Source: Gemmatimonadota bacterium
Lineage (GTDB): Bacteria; Gemmatimonadota; Gemmatimonadetes; Gemmatimonadales; Gemmatimonadaceae
Assembly: GCA_003134685.1 (NCBI GenBank)
Contig: PLCA01000007.1
Coordinates: 54,173 to 118,172, forward strand
Length of the DNA stretch: 64,000 nucleotides
Direction of reading: 5' to 3'
Numbering within the stretch: position 1 is the first letter of the stretch; every line of letters starts with the position of its first letter. This document shows positions 62,282 to 64,000 of this stretch, in pieces. Both the position numbers and the translations under genes were made by a program. The notes under the pieces were generated by a model. It was not told the origin of the DNA. It saw only the letters and a program-made list of their open reading frames with translations, and ran no database searches.

Positions 62282-63838
62282 ATGCTCGCCGCGGTCCGTT
62301 CGGCTGCTCTCGTCGGCATTGACGCGTACGACGTCATTGTCGAGGTCGATGCGGCGCAGGGACTTCCCCAGTGGACGATTGTCGGGCTGGCCGCGAGCGC
62401 GGTAAAGGAGAGCCGCGAGAGAGTTGGGGCCGCGCTCGTCAATTCCGGGTTCAAGGTTCCACCGAGACGCATCACTGTGAACCTGGCGCCGGCGGACATC
62501 CGCAAAGAGGGCACGGCGTTCGATCTGCCGATCGCCATCGGGATTCTTGTAGCCACGGGGCAGCTCGAGTCCGCTGTCGTCGCGGAGCGAATGTTCGTTG
62601 GCGAGCTCGGTCTCGACGGCGCATTGCGCACAATGCGCGGCGCGCTTTCGATCGCCCGTCACGCGCTGCGCACTCGTGTCGCGACGCTCATTCTTCCCGC
62701 CCCCAATGTCGCGGAAGCCAGTCGCGTGAGCGCGCTCGCGCTCTGCGCGCCGAGCACACTGGCGGATCTCGTGCGCGAGCTGCGCGCCGGAACGCTGACG
62801 CGCGCCATTGAAGCGTCCGTCGCGTCGACGCGGAACGGCGATGGAACTGATTTCGCCGACGTCGTCGGCCAGCACGGAGCCAAGCGCGCCCTCGAAGTTG
62901 CCGCCGCGGGCGGACACAACGTGTTGCTCATCGGGCCGCCGGGCGCCGGGAAGACGATGCTAGCGCGACGGCTGCCGACGATCCTGCCTCCATTGACCGA
63001 AGAGGAAGCGCTGGAGGTGATCGCGATTCACTCCGTCGCCGGCGTACTCTCGCGAAGCGACGTCAGCGAAGGGGCGCGTCCCTTCCGGGCGCCGCATCAC
63101 TCTATCTCGTGTGCCGGACTCATCGGCGGAGGCTCACTCCCTCGTCCGGGAGAGGTAAGCCTCGCTCATCACGGAGTTCTCTTTCTGGACGAGATGCTCG
63201 AGTTCCCGCGGCACGTCCTGGATGGACTGAGACAGCCGATGGAGGACGCCAAGGTTGTAATTGCTCGCGCATCGCAGGCGGTCACGTATCCCGCTCGGTT
63301 CACTCTGATCGGAGCATCGAATCCGTGTCCGTGCGGCAGAGCGGCCGATCCGCTCGGAGTGTGCAACTGCAGCGCGACGGACATCGAGCGCTACAACGCG
63401 CGCATCTCCGGTCCGTTGGCCGACCGAATCGACATGCACGTCACCGTTGGCGCCGTTGCGCTCCGCGATCTGAGCGGAGCCGGCAATGGTGATTCTTCCC
63501 CGTCGATTCGCTCACGGGTCGAGCGTGCTCGCGCAACACAACGGAGGAGATTCGCACAAAAGCCAGGCGTATCGTGCAACGCGTACGCGATCGGCCGCTG
63601 GCTCGATGCCAACACACCAGTACACGCCGAAGCCAGGACGCTCCTTCAGACAGCGGCCGAGCGTCTCGGTCTGTCAGCGCGCGGCTATCATCGCGTCCTG
63701 AAAGTCGCGCGCACGATTGCCGACCTACACGATGTCAAAGAGATCGCACCAGCTCACATAGCGGAAGCTCTTCGCTATCGCCCGTTGTCGCGGGCGGCTC
63801 CGATCCTCACCGCTCCTGCTACCACCTTCGCGCAGTAA
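62282..63838 (+). CDS. YifB/ComM-family Mg-chelatase-like AAA+ ATPase
   Basis: 518 residues. N-terminal Lon-protease-like domain (VGLAASAVKESRERVGAAL), then AAA+ core: Walker A GPPGAGKTML (about 218-227), Walker B VLFLDEML, a Cys-rich GASNPCPCGRAADPLGVCNC loop, and a C-terminal Mg_chelatase_C domain. ComM is a helicase promoting branch migration in transformation. The 223-base spacer upstream (62059-62281) holds nothing I can identify. Confidence 0.94.
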   Translation: MLAAVRSAALVGIDAYDVIVEVDAAQGLPQWTIVGLAASAVKESRERVGAALVNSGFKVPPRRITVNLAPADIRKEGTAFDLPIAIGILVATGQLESAVVAERMFVGELGLDGALRTMRGALSIARHALRTRVATLILPAPNVAEASRVSALALCAPSTLADLVRELRAGTLTRAIEASVASTRNGDGTDFADVVGQHGAKRALEVAAAGGHNVLLIGPPGAGKTMLARRLPTILPPLTEEEALEVIAIHSVAGVLSRSDVSEGARPFRAPHHSISCAGLIGGGSLPRPGEVSLAHHGVLFLDEMLEFPRHVLDGLRQPMEDAKVVIARASQAVTYPARFTLIGASNPCPCGRAADPLGVCNCSATDIERYNARISGPLADRIDMHVTVGAVALRDLSGAGNGDSSPSIRSRVERARATQRRRFAQKPGVSCNAYAIGRWLDANTPVHAEARTLLQTAAERLGLSARGYHRVLKVARTIADLHDVKEIAPAHIAEALRYRPLSRAAPILTAPATTFAQ

Positions 63839-63913
63839 ATCGCTTTCTCGAGTCAAACCGGAAGGACGGAGAGGCCAGTCGCGCCCCTCCGCCTCACGGT
63901 TCACGAACCGGCT

Positions 63914-64000
63914 TTAGTGACCGCCGTCGCGGTCCGAGTGGCCGTCGTTCTTGTGGTTGTCGCTGCCGTGGCCCTTATCGCCGTGATCCTTGTCGCCGTG
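63914..64000 (-). CDS. C-terminal end of a His/Asp/Gly-rich protein (partial)
   Basis: Only the last 28 codons are visible, beginning HGDKDHGDKGHGSD and ending DRDGGH, stop TAA at 63914-63916. Seven His in 28 residues alternate with Asp and Gly, as in metal-binding or nickel/zinc-storage tails. Rest of the gene lies beyond the window. Confidence 0.6.
   Translation of the reverse strand, partial: HGDKDHGDKGHGSDNHKNDGHSDRDGGH

Noticed and set aside
63897..63910. Terminator between the ComM-like gene and the right-end gene
   Set aside because: CGGTTC-AC-GAACCG has a 2-nt loop and no T run beyond three; too weak to call.

Overview
This 64 kb window reads as a stretch of core bacterial chromosome from a high-GC, Gram-negative-type (diderm) organism. 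The best inference is a member of the Gemmatimonadota. This rests on a lineage-typical mix: a secreted gluzincin/propeller/outer-membrane-barrel fusion, an M14-like carboxypeptidase of about 1070 residues, an S9 peptidase, a large TonB-dependent receptor, a LolA carrier, SPOR proteins beside smc, and a DapL-type aminotransferase. It is not proved by any rRNA gene here. Coding density is very high, with many 1-8 nt start/stop overlaps and several GTG or TTG starts. No stretch longer than 300 bases lacks a gene, and I see no prophage, insertion sequence, integron or CRISPR array.

Left part (1-8 kb, mostly minus strand): secreted and export-linked proteins, namely an S9 peptidase cut by the window edge, a small zinc ribbon, an M14-like peptidase, a lyase-like beta-propeller and two unknowns. 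From 8 to 11 kb on the plus strand: tRNA-Ser(GCT) with a terminator, gltX behind a duplicated leader, lexA, and a VOC protein. From 11 to 15 kb on the minus strand: a FAH-family protein, a DapL-like aminotransferase and a TonB-like membrane protein in one overlapping unit, with rsmI and trxA upstream. From 15 to 24 kb, mainly plus: methylmalonyl-CoA epimerase, pdxJ, a degenerate HPt-like protein, a YbhN-type flippase homologue, ispE, tRNA-Gln(TTG), prs, a 34-residue ORF, rplY, pth and ychF.

Middle (24-39 kb, plus): rpsF-rpsR-DUF2232-rplI (no ssb), rsfS, the metalloprotease/propeller/barrel protein, two SPOR-type proteins, smc, aroF and lolA. Then 38.6-44.3 kb, minus: rpmE-prfA-prmC-ylbF-tmk-S41 protease-DUF2520, driven by a recognisable promoter with a perfect TATAAT. 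Right part (44-64 kb): a DUF4105 membrane protein (plus), a minus-strand group (rimO-hemL-SpoIID-oxidoreductase, yajQ, small membrane proteins, sigma factor, lepB, aldehyde dehydrogenase, an NtrC-type regulator, a TonB-dependent receptor), a YifB/ComM ATPase (plus), and the end of a His-rich protein.

Most noteworthy non-gene structure: (1) two homologous intergenic hairpin elements (10932-11087 and 23496-23676), each between convergent genes, whose long arms differ in sequence yet stay self-complementary, which is covariation; (2) a 71-bp tandem array downstream of the NtrC-type gene, each unit repeating the end of that gene's reading frame with almost only synonymous changes; (3) a terminator after rplI whose 3' arm is repeated three times at 36-bp spacing; (4) a leader ORF before gltX made by a 35-bp duplication; (5) a likely CTG start for prfA. 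Short tandem duplications (24, 27, 35, 36 and 71 bp) recur through the window.
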